Source: Burkholderiales bacterium (GTDB taxonomy: Bacteria; Pseudomonadota; Gammaproteobacteria; Burkholderiales; Burkholderiaceae_C). Taken from it: 60,151 nucleotides of DNA. The stretch lies in assembly GCA_947377275.1 (NCBI GenBank), contig CANCFV010000009.1, positions 1 through 60,151 on the forward strand, written 5' to 3'. Both the position numbers and the translations under genes were made by a program. The notes below the pieces were generated by a model. The model made no database searches, was not told the origin of the DNA, and saw only the letters and a list, made by a program, of their open reading frames with translations. This document shows, piece by piece, positions 46,796 to 55,602 of this stretch (position 1 is its first letter; each line of letters starts with the position of its first letter).

Positions 46796-49141
46796 TCAGA
46801 AGCGGTAAGCAAAGTCGTTGGAGTTGGAGACGGTGTGCACCAAGTCCAAGAAAGCAGCCGACTTGACTGGGTCAAAGTTCTTGGTGTCCTTCACGCCTTG
46901 CGGAATGGCCACTTCAAACTTGCCGTTCAGCGCCTTTTGCTTGACCAGGATTTGCTCTTCGTTCAAGAAGGACTTCAGTGCGGCGCGCTCGGTCTTGTTG
47001 GGCTCACGAGCAAACAGGATTTGGTAGAGCCTGTTGAGCTGCGCGGTTTCATCAGGGCCAGCCTCGTTGATCACCCGACCCGCCAAGGCTTGCGACCAGT
47101 CAAACACCACATCGCTGTTGAACAGGGTCAAGGCTTGCAACGGCGTGGTGGTCACATCGCGCTTTTGGTGCGGGTGGTTCGGGTTGGCTGGGTCGAAGTT
47201 CTGCGTCACGGGGTACGGGAAGCTGCGGCGCGTGAAGATGTAGATGCTGCGGCGATACCAGTCGGCCTTGTCTTCCGACACCGACCAGGCGCGGTTGCCG
47301 TAGAAGTCCTGAGACTTGCCCAGCTCCGAGCCCGTCTTGACGATCGGAGGAAACACCGATGGGCCACCAACCTTGTCAACCAGCAAGCCCGACGCATACA
47401 GCAGCGAGTCACGGATCACTTCGGCTTCCAGGCGCTTGCGTGGGTAGACCGCCAGCAGCTTGTTCTCTGGGTCGGCCTTGACCACATCTGTGCGCTCATC
47501 AGAAGTCTGGCGGTACACGCTCGACAGCAGGATCTCGCGGTGCACCTTCTTGACGCTCCAGCCGTTCTTCACGAACGATCCTGCCAAGTGGTCCAGCAAC
47601 TCGGGGTTGGTGGGCTTCTGGCCGGCACGACCGAAGTCAGCCACGGTGCTCACGATGCCCTTGTCGAAGTACTGCGACCAGATGCGGTTGGCGTACACAC
47701 GGGCGGTCAACGGGTTGCCATCGCTGCCGAGCCAGTTGGCCAGCGCAGTGCGGCGGCCCGATGAGGTGGCCGTGGGTGTGATCTCAACCGCGCCCTTGCC
47801 GCCCCACAGTGCCGGGATGGCGGGCTGAACGGCTTCCAACGGGCGCTCATGGATGCCACCAAAGCGAACGTGGGTGGCGGGCACTTCCTTGCTCGTCAAC
47901 TCAAACGCGGTGGTCAACCAGTTGGTGCCCTTGGCTGGCTTGAGCTTGTCGAACTTCTTGAGTTCGGCCGTCAGCTCTTGGTACTGCTTCCACTTCTCGA
48001 CGTTGGCGGGGTTGTAGTCGGCGCGCTCTTTTTCTTCGGCGGTGTTGCGCAGGTAAGAAATGATCTCGGCGTCAGAGGCCACGGCCTGTTTGCGCCAGTT
48101 GACCCATTTGTCGAGTGCGGTCCAATCGGCTTCAGGCTTGAAGATGGCATCGCGGCTGTCGGTCAGGTAGCGCTCGTTGTAGTACTTGCGGCCCGCTTCG
48201 CGCACGGTGTCCAAGATGGCTTTTTGCTTGGTACGGATGTCCTTGGTCGCGTCCTGGTAGGCGGCCTGCGCCTTGGCGTAATCCTTGTCCCACTCGGTTT
48301 CAGTGCCCTTGGCCAAAGGCGCCTTTTCATTGAAGGCGGTGTTGGCAAAGAAAGCCTGCAGCTGGAAGTACTCCTTCTGGCTGACCTTGTCGGACTTGTG
48401 GTTGTGGCAACGCGCGCAACCCACGGTGCTGCCCAAGAAAACCTCGCCGACCAGGTCGGTCATGTCGGTCTCGATCTGGTACTTGCGCTGCACCAGGTCA
48501 CGCGAGTTGGCGTTGTCTGGGTAGTTGGCCAGGAAGCCCGTGGCGATGCGAGCGTCTTGATCACTCGGGAACAGTTCGTCACCCGCCACCTGCTCTTGAA
48601 TGAAGCGGTTGAAAGGCTTGTCGCTGTTGAAAGCGTTGATCACGTAGTCGCGATAGCGCCAGTTGTTCGGGCGGGTGTTGTCGTTTTGGAAGCCCGTGCT
48701 GTCTGCGTAGCGAGCCAGGTCCAGCCAGCGACGTGCTTGACGCTCGCCAAAGTGCGGCGAGGCCAGCAGGCGGTCAGCCAGCTTTTCGTAGGCGTTGGGT
48801 GACTTGTCGCTCACGAACGCCTTGATCTCTTCAGGCGTGGGCAGCAAACCCCAGGTGTCCAGCGTGGCACGACGGATGTAGGTGGCCCGGTCTGCGTCAG
48901 CCGATGGCTTGAGTCCCTTTGCTTCGATCTGGGCCAACACGAAGGCGTCGATGGGCGTGCGAACCCAAGCTTTTTGCTTGACTGCAAGCACGTCGACCGA
49001 CTTCACAGGCTGATACGGAGACCAAGCCTTGGTTGCCGCAGCCTGGGCTGGCTTGGCCTCGGTCGAAGCAGAAGTTTCTGCAGAAATGGCCGATGCGGCA
49101 AACAGTGCCAGCACGGCAGAGACATAGATGGACTTATTCAT
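46796..49141 (-). CDS. DUF1549/DUF1553 protein with one CxxCH motif
   Basis: A 781-aa exported protein with a signal peptide ending at ISA (about residue 21), a DUF1549 domain (about 55-265) with the conserved GCARCH heme-type site, a variable linker (270-440) and a C-terminal DUF1553 domain (about 465-735; RRTALANWL near its start, RRSIYIFTRR later). Such proteins are abundant in Planctomycetes beside DUF1501 proteins; their reaction is not established. The CxxCH suggests covalent heme, consistent with cytochrome genes and ccm genes nearby. By my count only Met1, one internal Met and the two CxxCH Cys are present, extraordinarily low for 781 residues. First gene of the long minus-strand run. 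Confidence 0.9.
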   Translation of the reverse strand: MNKSIYVSAVLALFAASAISAETSASTEAKPAQAAATKAWSPYQPVKSVDVLAVKQKAWVRTPIDAFVLAQIEAKGLKPSADADRATYIRRATLDTWGLLPTPEEIKAFVSDKSPNAYEKLADRLLASPHFGERQARRWLDLARYADSTGFQNDNTRPNNWRYRDYVINAFNSDKPFNRFIQEQVAGDELFPSDQDARIATGFLANYPDNANSRDLVQRKYQIETDMTDLVGEVFLGSTVGCARCHNHKSDKVSQKEYFQLQAFFANTAFNEKAPLAKGTETEWDKDYAKAQAAYQDATKDIRTKQKAILDTVREAGRKYYNERYLTDSRDAIFKPEADWTALDKWVNWRKQAVASDAEIISYLRNTAEEKERADYNPANVEKWKQYQELTAELKKFDKLKPAKGTNWLTTAFELTSKEVPATHVRFGGIHERPLEAVQPAIPALWGGKGAVEITPTATSSGRRTALANWLGSDGNPLTARVYANRIWSQYFDKGIVSTVADFGRAGQKPTNPELLDHLAGSFVKNGWSVKKVHREILLSSVYRQTSDERTDVVKADPENKLLAVYPRKRLEAEVIRDSLLYASGLLVDKVGGPSVFPPIVKTGSELGKSQDFYGNRAWSVSEDKADWYRRSIYIFTRRSFPYPVTQNFDPANPNHPHQKRDVTTTPLQALTLFNSDVVFDWSQALAGRVINEAGPDETAQLNRLYQILFAREPNKTERAALKSFLNEEQILVKQKALNGKFEVAIPQGVKDTKNFDPVKSAAFLDLVHTVSNSNDFAYRF

Positions 49142-49564
49142 ATTGATCTACCCCAAATACCTCAAGCGATTTACTCATTTGCTTGCTCCAAAAGTTTTGA
49201 TTTCTGCAATTTGATGCCAATGCCCAGCAACATCAGAACTGCCCAAGACAACTTGGTCGTGGCTTCATAGGGCAACTATCGTGCCAACAGAGTCAAAAAA
49301 TCCAAAAACATTCACAAAATGCTAAGTTGTTGATTTATATGCATATTCTTGATGGTAGCTGGCTAATTTGCCCACCGCATATAAGCGCATTTTTCAACAC
49401 CTCGCATGGATTGCTGATTAATCAACACGTGATGTGTTCGCAATTCAACACCCCCATCTAAATTCAGCGAAAAAACGGCCTAAAACAATATAAAAACCTG
49501 GCACAAGTCCTGCAATAACCGGATCACAACAAAACCAAGATCGGCAACAACAGGAGTTTGCAAG
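49142..49564. promoter_or_regulatory. Divergent regulatory region between DUF1549 and the porin
   Basis: 423 bases, clearly AT-richer than the genes around it, controlling both the long minus-strand run and the porin/importer operon. It contains the palindrome ATATGCATAT (49337-49346, shared with the encapsulin leader), a CATATAAGCGC (49378-49388), TGATTAATCA (49415-49424), three copies of TCAACAC (49394, 49422, 49445), the inverted pair AACAC-N5-GTGTT (49424-49438), and a sigma-54 promoter near its right end. The repeats lie at the distance expected of enhancer sites for a sigma-54 activator. Confidence 0.6.
49499..49514 (+). promoter_or_regulatory. Sigma-54 (-24/-12) promoter of the porin operon
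   Basis: TGGCACAAGTCCTGCA matches the TGGCAC-N5-TTGCA consensus, with GG (49500-49501) and GC (49512-49513) separated by exactly 10 bases and only minor mismatches. It lies 50 bases before the porin GTG. The sigma-54 activator encoded at 57.8-59.0 kb is the obvious candidate regulator. Confidence 0.75.
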
Positions 49565-51211
49565 GTGCATTCAAAATTCAAAACGACAGCGCTGACAGGC
49601 GCGGTATTGCTGGCCCTCTCTGGTGGCAGCGCTCTGGCACAACCCAAAGTCGATACACGTGCTGAGGTTCAGAGCCTGCGCAGCACCGTGGAAGAGCTGC
49701 GCAAGCAATTGCAAGAAGTCAAACGTGCATCGCAAGCCAACGACGTGAGCGCGCTCGAACGGGCTCGCTTGGATGAGTTGCGCAAACAGCTTGAGGAACT
49801 GCGCGCCACCGTGAAGGCCCAGCAAGGCGCCGCGGTCGCTGCTGTGACAACGACCGAAGGCGAGAGCCAAGAGTCGATCGACGCGCGCACAGCCGCCAGC
49901 AAGGCCGACATCCAAGGCCTGCGCACTGACCTTGAAAACTACAAGTACGACAACGCACGCCAGCTTGAGCGCAACGTTCCGAGCGTGGTGCGCAACACCA
50001 AGATCGGTGGTGGCGTGACCTTGCAGTACAACACCAACAACCCAGCGGCCTCCGCTTCTGCCGGCTCTAGCGGTGGTGGTGCCACCGAGGCCCGCAACAA
50101 CGGCTTTGCAGCACCGGCTGTTTCGCTGAACCTGACAGGCACGCTCTACCGTGACTACGCCGAGGGCAAGAACCTGACGTACCGCTTCGGTGTTGCTTCA
50201 AACAACGCAACGTCACTGACAAACGGCTCTACGGTGTCCGGCTCATCGGCCACGGCCAGCACGACCACCACGGTTGCCAATGGCAACTCGTTCCTGAACG
50301 TTCAGGATGCCTATGTGCGCTACAGCTTCTTGTCGGCCAGCGGCAACCCTGAAGACCCCTTGGGCACGATCACCGTGGGTCAACAGGCTGTGCCTTTCGG
50401 CCTGGACCCCCAGGCACTCGACCCTGAAGTCCGCCCAGTGATCAACTCATCCCAGCTGACCACCGGACTGGGCTTGGGGCGTCAGGTTGGCATCGTGGTG
50501 TCTGGCGACTACGACCCCTACGTCGACTTCACCAACAACTACCGTGCTCCTTTGCTCGCGTATTCGTTCGGTGTCTTTGACGGCAACGGCACCAACCGCG
50601 CCGACAACAACAACCATAAAGACTTCGTCGGCCGCTTGGTCTACACGCTGCCAGTGGACTACGCAAGCTGGCTGCGCCAAATCCAAGTTGGCACGTCCTA
50701 CTACCACGGCCAAACTTCGCTGAACTCGAGCACGAACACCGTCACCGCCAGCGCAGCCACCAAGACGGGCTCAAACGACCGCACGGGGTTCGACATCAAC
50801 TGGACTCACCTGCCCTACTCCATCTCGTATGAGTGGGCCAACATCAAGAAGACCGTCCTGACGGGCGGCGATGCCGACGGCAAATTGCGCAGCACCGGCC
50901 AGTACATCAACTTTGGCTACACCTGGGGTGAGCAGTTCCTCAACAGCTCCAAGAGCCAAGGCAAGTTCGACGACTACTGGCCCCTGTCCTACCAGGCATT
51001 TGTTCGATTCGACGAATACGACGCCAACCGCAACGACGCCGTGAAAAACGACAAGTCCTGGGTTCGCACCGTGGGCGTGAACATCTTCTTCGCAGAGACC
51101 AGCACCCTGCGCATCAACCATGTCCACCAGACCAACCAAGGCCCGGCGTTCACCGCATCGCGTCCTGAAACGCTCAATGGCTGGGCTGTGCAGCTGTCCA
51201 CCACATTCTGA
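49565..51211 (+). CDS. Outer-membrane porin (OprO/OprP-like) with coiled-coil N-terminus
   Basis: A 548-aa porin: signal peptide to LAQ (about residue 25), a coiled-coil segment (about 33-90 and 110-140) likely forming a trimeric stalk, then a beta-barrel from about 150 ending in Phe. The barrel region with GTITVGQQAVPFGLD and RLVYTLP resembles phosphate-selective porin family members; here it may admit sulfate esters or sulfonates (inference from the importer genes downstream). GTG start preceded by AGGAG. It is the first gene behind the sigma-54 promoter. Met1 is the only Met and there is no Cys, so the mature, presumably abundant protein contains no sulfur. Confidence 0.85.
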   Translation: MHSKFKTTALTGAVLLALSGGSALAQPKVDTRAEVQSLRSTVEELRKQLQEVKRASQANDVSALERARLDELRKQLEELRATVKAQQGAAVAAVTTTEGESQESIDARTAASKADIQGLRTDLENYKYDNARQLERNVPSVVRNTKIGGGVTLQYNTNNPAASASAGSSGGGATEARNNGFAAPAVSLNLTGTLYRDYAEGKNLTYRFGVASNNATSLTNGSTVSGSSATASTTTTVANGNSFLNVQDAYVRYSFLSASGNPEDPLGTITVGQQAVPFGLDPQALDPEVRPVINSSQLTTGLGLGRQVGIVVSGDYDPYVDFTNNYRAPLLAYSFGVFDGNGTNRADNNNHKDFVGRLVYTLPVDYASWLRQIQVGTSYYHGQTSLNSSTNTVTASAATKTGSNDRTGFDINWTHLPYSISYEWANIKKTVLTGGDADGKLRSTGQYINFGYTWGEQFLNSSKSQGKFDDYWPLSYQAFVRFDEYDANRNDAVKNDKSWVRTVGVNIFFAETSTLRINHVHQTNQGPAFTASRPETLNGWAVQLSTTF

Positions 51212-51237
51212 TGAACTGATTTCGATAGGAGAACAAC

Positions 51238-52329
51238 ATGGATCGTAGAAACTTCAACGCAGCCCTGGCCGCCGGTTTGAGCGCCCCCGCCCTGTTAGGC
51301 CTGAGCACACAAGCCCGTGCCGCTGGCGGCAAACCCACCAGCATCCGCATCGGTTTTCCTGGCGCCGGCACGGGCGGCCGTCCGCTGCCCAGCAGCGGCT
51401 TCACAGCCAACGTGGTGTTCTTGGGCGAGCTTGAAAAAGAGTTCGCTGCCGATGGCATCAAGATCGAATGGAAGTACTACGTGGGCGCCGGTCCCGCGCT
51501 GAACGAAGCCTATGCCAACGGCCTGCTCGACTTCTGCTTCGGCCACGGCGATTTGCCCTTGATCGTGGGCCGCTCGACCGGCCTCAAGCACAAGATCCTG
51601 CTGTCGTCAGGCCGCGGTGGTGACACCTACCTTTTGACGCCCGCGGCATCACCATACAAAGAAGTTGCCGACCTCAAAGGCAAGACCTTGTCGGTTCAAA
51701 AAGGCACGGCCGGTCAGCTGACCCTGTACCGCTTTTTGGCCAAGTACGGCTTCAACGACCCAGAAAAAGAGTTCCGCATCATCAGCCAGATCCAAGATGA
51801 CCGTCGCGCATCGCTGGCCACCGGCGACGTGCACGGCGCCATCGACACGCCATGGGGCCTGGAAGCCCGCGGCATCACCCGCCGTCTGGCCGAGGTGCAC
51901 GACGACCTGAACATCAACGCGCCCAGTTCACTGTGGGTGGGTGAGGCGTTTGAGCAGCAATACCCCGACCTGGTTCAGCGTGTGGTGAACCGCGTGGTGA
52001 AGGTGGCGCACTGGAGCACCCTGGAAGCCAACCGCGAAACCCAATACCAGTACTGGACGCGCTCTGGCGCCAACACCTACATCGACAGCAAAAAAGAATG
52101 GGACCGCGTCAAAGACCTGCGCACGCGCCACCTGCCTTTGCTGGACGACTTCTACAAGGCCAAGATCCAGAAGTCGATCGCCGAGACACGCCAGTACAAA
52201 CTCACTCGTCGCGATGTGAGCCTGGATGGCTGGCTGGAGCCCAAGTACCTCAACAACGCCCTGCGTGAGTTGAAGCTTGAGAACTACTGGCCCACGCAAA
52301 GCGCGGACGGCAAGTTCAGCAACGCCTGA
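51238..52329 (+). CDS. atsR: Sulfonate/sulfate-ester ABC transporter binding protein (AtsR-like)
   Basis: A 363-aa periplasmic receptor of the NMT1/SsuA-like family with a signal starting MDRRNFNAALAAG (possible Tat). Landmarks: LDFCFGHGDLPLIVGRSTGLKHK, VADLKGKTLSVQKGTAGQ and VHGAIDTPWGLEARG. It heads the importer genes of the operon; the P. putida AtsR, a sulfate-ester receptor encoded with an arylsulfatase, is a relative by type, and an arylsulfatase is present in this window. One Met (the start) and one Cys. The ligand is inferred. Confidence 0.8.
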   Translation: MDRRNFNAALAAGLSAPALLGLSTQARAAGGKPTSIRIGFPGAGTGGRPLPSSGFTANVVFLGELEKEFAADGIKIEWKYYVGAGPALNEAYANGLLDFCFGHGDLPLIVGRSTGLKHKILLSSGRGGDTYLLTPAASPYKEVADLKGKTLSVQKGTAGQLTLYRFLAKYGFNDPEKEFRIISQIQDDRRASLATGDVHGAIDTPWGLEARGITRRLAEVHDDLNINAPSSLWVGEAFEQQYPDLVQRVVNRVVKVAHWSTLEANRETQYQYWTRSGANTYIDSKKEWDRVKDLRTRHLPLLDDFYKAKIQKSIAETRQYKLTRRDVSLDGWLEPKYLNNALRELKLENYWPTQSADGKFSNA

Positions 52330-52353
52330 TCAACACGCCATTTCGCGTGTCAC

Positions 52354-52380
52354 GACCACCGGCCAAGGCCGGTGGTCTTT
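52354..52380 (+). terminator. Strong hairpin between binding-protein and permease genes
   Basis: An 11-bp perfect stem GACCACCGGCC/GGCCGGTGGTC with a 2-base loop, followed by TTTGAGTTT. It lies just after the binding-protein stop and before the first permease, where a partial terminator would give more porin and receptor than membrane components. Confidence 0.6.
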
Positions 52381-52403
52381 GAGTTTCCAGTGGAGCCTGT
52401 GCC

Positions 52404-53273
52404 ATGAGCGCATCAACCGACGACCCCCAGATTTTTCCAGCAGCCATCGCGCACCGGATCAACACCGACACCGGCATTCAACAAGCGCTTCAAAAGGTCA
52501 CGCTTCAGGTGGGCCGTGGCCTGTTCAGCGCACTGTTGGGCGCGATCCTGCCCACCCTGCTGTTCGCACTGTGGTGGACGGCAACCGAGCGCCATTGGAT
52601 CGCCGAACAAATCCTGCCGCCCCCCGCCTTCGTGTGGGACTCACTCAAAGACGTTTTGCAAACTGGCGAGTTGCTGCAGCACGTGATCTTCAGCGCCAAA
52701 CGCGTCGCTTGGAGCCTGCTGATCGGCGGAGGTGCAGGCCTGGTTTTGGGCTTTGGCATGGGCCTGTCACGCAGCTTTCGGGCCTATGTGTTCCCGACCT
52801 TTGATGTGCTTGCCCAACTACCCGTGCTGGGCTGGATCCCACTCTTGATCATCTTTGTGGGCATCGAGGAGCCCTTGAAGGTCACCGCCGTGTCCATCGC
52901 GGTCGTGGTGCCTGTGGCCTTGAGCACGCTCAATGGCATCGCCAACATCCCCAAGGCCCTGCTGGAGGTGGGGCGCGTGTACCGCTTCCGCCCAAGCCAG
53001 GTGATCACACGCATTGTCTTGCCCGCAGCCGCGCCGGCCTTGTTCACGGGTTTGCGCCAAGGCGTGATGCAGGCCTGGCTGTCTGTGATCTTCGTCGAGC
53101 TGCTCTCGTCCAGCGAGGGCCTTGGCTTCTTGATGGCTTACAGCCGCTCACTCAGCCAGATCGACATGGTGATTGTGGCCATGCTCGCCATTGGCGTCGT
53201 GGGCATCCTCATCGAATTGGTTTTGCGCTTGATCGAGTCCCGCCTGCAAGGCTGGCGTCGTTCGGCTTTTTGA
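52404..53273 (+). CDS. ABC transporter permease, first subunit (AtsB-like)
   Basis: A 289-aa inner-membrane permease of the sulfonate/nitrate type with six segments after a ~35-residue cytoplasmic start. The EAA loop is at LLEVGRVYRFRPSQVITRIVLP, followed by GLRQGVMQAW. It is followed 18 bases later by a second, diverged permease, so this importer uses a heterodimeric membrane domain, unlike the single-permease Ssu systems to the left. Confidence 0.88.
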   Translation: MSASTDDPQIFPAAIAHRINTDTGIQQALQKVTLQVGRGLFSALLGAILPTLLFALWWTATERHWIAEQILPPPAFVWDSLKDVLQTGELLQHVIFSAKRVAWSLLIGGGAGLVLGFGMGLSRSFRAYVFPTFDVLAQLPVLGWIPLLIIFVGIEEPLKVTAVSIAVVVPVALSTLNGIANIPKALLEVGRVYRFRPSQVITRIVLPAAAPALFTGLRQGVMQAWLSVIFVELLSSSEGLGFLMAYSRSLSQIDMVIVAMLAIGVVGILIELVLRLIESRLQGWRRSAF

Positions 53274-53291
53274 AGTGAAGGGGGCGCTCTC

Positions 53292-54065
53292 ATGTCTGAT
53301 AACAAGAAAGCTTTCAACTGGCGCGGGCTGGTCTTGCCCGTGGCCTTCATCGCGCTTTGGTACGCGGCCACGTCTTTGCATTGGGTCAACACCAAACTGA
53401 TCGTGCCGCCCGCAGGTGTCGTGACCACAGGCATCCACGAACTGGCCAACGCCGACTTCTACCTGGGCGTGGCCTTGAGTCTGTGGCGCGACCTGTCTGG
53501 CTTTTTGATTGGCGCACTGGCCGGGGTCGCCGTGGGCTCGCTCATGGGCGTGTCCAGGCTGGCTGACAAGGTCATCGGCCCGACGTACCACACGGCTCGC
53601 CAAATCTCTCTGTTTGCGTGGCTGCCTTTGCTGTCTGCCCTGTTGGGCACCGGCGATGTGTCCAAGGTGATCTTCATCGCCTTCTCGGCCTTTTACCCTG
53701 TGGTGCTGGGCACGCTGGAAGGCGTGCGTGGCGTGACCGCAGCCCATGCAGAGGTTGCACGCGTGTATGGCTTCACGCGCAAGCAGTTGTTCACGCGACT
53801 GATATTGCCCGCTGCGTCGCCACAGATTTTGGGTGGTCTGCGCTTGGGCCTGCTCTACGCATGGCTCGCCACGATTGGCGCCGAGTTCTTACTGGTCAAT
53901 GACGGCCAAGGCATCGGCAACATCGTCTTCAAGGGTCGCAATGCCTTCAATGTCGAATTGATCATCTTCGGCTTGGTGGCGATTGGTCTGGTCGGCAACG
54001 TTTTCAACCGCATTGCAGAGACCGCCGAAGCCCATCTGCTGCGCTGGCGCGCGCCCATCCGTTGA
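53292..54065 (+). CDS. ABC transporter permease, second subunit
   Basis: A 257-aa inner-membrane permease with six segments and the EAA loop at [22 protein letters not shown]. It pairs with the preceding permease. GAAGGGGGC stands before the ATG. Only one Met besides Met1 and no Cys. Its stop is followed 65 bases later by the ATPase start. Confidence 0.88.
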   Translation: MSDNKKAFNWRGLVLPVAFIALWYAATSLHWVNTKLIVPPAGVVTTGIHELANADFYLGVALSLWRDLSGFLIGALAGVAVGSLMGVSRLADKVIGPTYHTARQISLFAWLPLLSALLGTGDVSKVIFIAFSAFYPVVLGTLEGVRGVTAAHAEVARVYGFTRKQLFTRLILPAASPQILGGLRLGLLYAWLATIGAEFLLVNDGQGIGNIVFKGRNAFNVELIIFGLVAIGLVGNVFNRIAETAEAHLLRWRAPIR

Positions 54066-54130
54066 GCCACATGCGCTCCCGGTCCGCCAGCACATCAAGT
54101 TCTACACACCGCACACACAAGGAGTCCGAC

Positions 54131-54943
54131 ATGGCTCACGCAGGCACCATCGAGATCAAGAACCTTCACAAGCAATACGACGTCAAGGGCAAGCCCCTGA
54201 AGGTCTTGGACAACATTTCACTGTCGATCAAACCCGGCGAATTCATCAGCATCGTGGGCTCCAGCGGCTGCGGCAAGTCCACCTTGCTGCGACTGCTGAT
54301 CGGCCTGGAGAGCGGCTACGAAGGCGAATTGCTGCTGGACGGCAAGCGCATCAGTGGCACCAGCCTGGAGCGGGGCATCGTCTTCCAAGAGCACCGCCTC
54401 TTTCCTTGGCTGACGGTCGAGCAAAACGTCGGCCTGGGCCTGCTCAATGCGCCAGGCAGCCAAGCAGCCAAAGACAAGAACGTGCAAGAGCACATCCACC
54501 TCGTGGGCCTCAAGGGCTTCGAGAAAGCCTACCCGTACCAGTTGTCAGGCGGCATGTCGCAACGCGTGGCGATTGCGCGGGCGTTGGTCAACAGGCCCGA
54601 AGTGTTGTTGCTGGATGAGCCTTTTGGCGCGCTCGACGCACTGACGCGCACCCGCTTGCAGCAAGAGCTGCAGCGCATCTGGTTGGCCGAAGGCATCACC
54701 GCCATCTTGGTCACACACGATGTGGAAGAGGCGGTGTACCTGGGTGACCGCGTGGTGGTGATGCAGCCCCGCCCCGGTCGCATCAAGCGCATCGTTGACG
54801 TCAACCTTGATCGCCCACGTGACCGGGTCAGCGCTGAGTTCACCGCCATCAAGGACGACGTGCTGAGCGAGTTCAGCCACGAGATCAACCACGCCACGGT
54901 GGCCGAGCGCCTGGAACGATCGGCCGACCCGCTGGTGGCTTGA
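54131..54943 (+). CDS. ABC transporter ATP-binding protein (AtsC-like)
   Basis: A 270-aa ATPase of the sulfonate/nitrate importer group: Walker [10 protein letters not shown] near residue 44, Q-loop [10 protein letters not shown], signature [15 protein letters not shown], Walker [17 protein letters not shown]-loop [14 protein letters not shown]. The start chosen has GGAG six bases upstream; the frame opens earlier but lacks a ribosome site. Last gene of the porin-importer operon. Confidence 0.9.
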   Translation: MAHAGTIEIKNLHKQYDVKGKPLKVLDNISLSIKPGEFISIVGSSGCGKSTLLRLLIGLESGYEGELLLDGKRISGTSLERGIVFQEHRLFPWLTVEQNVGLGLLNAPGSQAAKDKNVQEHIHLVGLKGFEKAYPYQLSGGMSQRVAIARALVNRPEVLLLDEPFGALDALTRTRLQQELQRIWLAEGITAILVTHDVEEAVYLGDRVVVMQPRPGRIKRIVDVNLDRPRDRVSAEFTAIKDDVLSEFSHEINHATVAERLERSADPLVA

Positions 54944-55063
54944 GCACTCGTCAATTTCATACCGCAAGTGGATATGCAAGTGCGTTTTCATTCCTTCCGG
55001 CGTGAGCAGCGCACTTCTACGATGCACTCACTTACCTTCCTCAAAATTTCAAGCACACACAAG
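54944..55063 (+). promoter_or_regulatory. Leader of the rhodanese-cytochrome b-sulfate receptor genes
   Basis: A 120-base gap with TTCATACCGCAAG and GGATATGCAAG (54956-54980), again of the CATAT/ATATGC type, and a possible promoter TTCCGG-N17-TACGAT just downstream. A weak -35 next to an upstream regulator site is what a LysR-activated promoter would look like. Confidence 0.4.
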
Positions 55064-55546
55064 ATGAAAGCCGTCAAGACTTTGCTGGCCATTGCGCTGG
55101 CCGTAGGCACCACCTTCGCGTTTGCACAAGCTGCCGCCTCTGCCCCTGCAGCAGCGGCCAGCGGTGCCTACGTCGCGCCACCCTGGACCTACAAGACCAA
55201 GCAACTCACTCGCAATCAAGTGGACGCGTTGCTGGGCAACCCAAAGAAGCTGCTGATCGTCGATCTGCGTCGCCCTGACGAGTTGGTCAAGTACGGCAGC
55301 TTCTCGGCTTACCTGAACCTGCAAGTCAAAGACTTGCCCGAGCTGCTGGAGTACATCCCCAAGGACCGCCTGATCCTGACCGTGTCCAACCGCGCTCACC
55401 GTGCTGGCGCCGCAGGTGACATCCTCTCGGCTGCGGGCTACAAAGTCGCTGGCGCCATTGGCTCTGAGGACTACCGCGAAGCGGGCGGCACCATCACCAA
55501 GGTGACGCCACCGCCCGCCCCAGCTGCATCGGCAGCCTCTAAATGA
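55064..55546 (+). CDS. Exported rhodanese-fold protein lacking the catalytic Cys
   Basis: A 160-aa protein with a signal peptide ending at AQA (about residue 24) and a compact rhodanese domain (about 48-150): LLIVDLRRPDELVKYG is the usual CH2 start and the active-site loop reads TVSNRAHRAGAAGD. In sulfur-transferring rhodaneses the first loop residue is Cys; here it is Ser108 with the loop Arg113 preserved, so persulfide chemistry is not possible. It may bind a ligand or partner instead. Met1 is the only Met and there is no Cys. Start at MKAVKT (55064), since only this gives a signal peptide. Next gene: cytochrome b. Confidence 0.75.
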   Translation: MKAVKTLLAIALAVGTTFAFAQAAASAPAAAASGAYVAPPWTYKTKQLTRNQVDALLGNPKKLLIVDLRRPDELVKYGSFSAYLNLQVKDLPELLEYIPKDRLILTVSNRAHRAGAAGDILSAAGYKVAGAIGSEDYREAGGTITKVTPPPAPAASAASK

Positions 55547-55602
55547 TCCATTGAAGGCGGGTTGCACCAGTTTCGGCGCACCCGCCGCATGACGCACCCG
55601 CC

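Noticed and set aside
49206-49220. Sigma-54-like promoter on the minus strand before the DUF1549 gene
   Set aside because: It reads TGGCATCAAATTGCA, but GG and GC are only 9 bases apart; functional sigma-54 promoters need 10.
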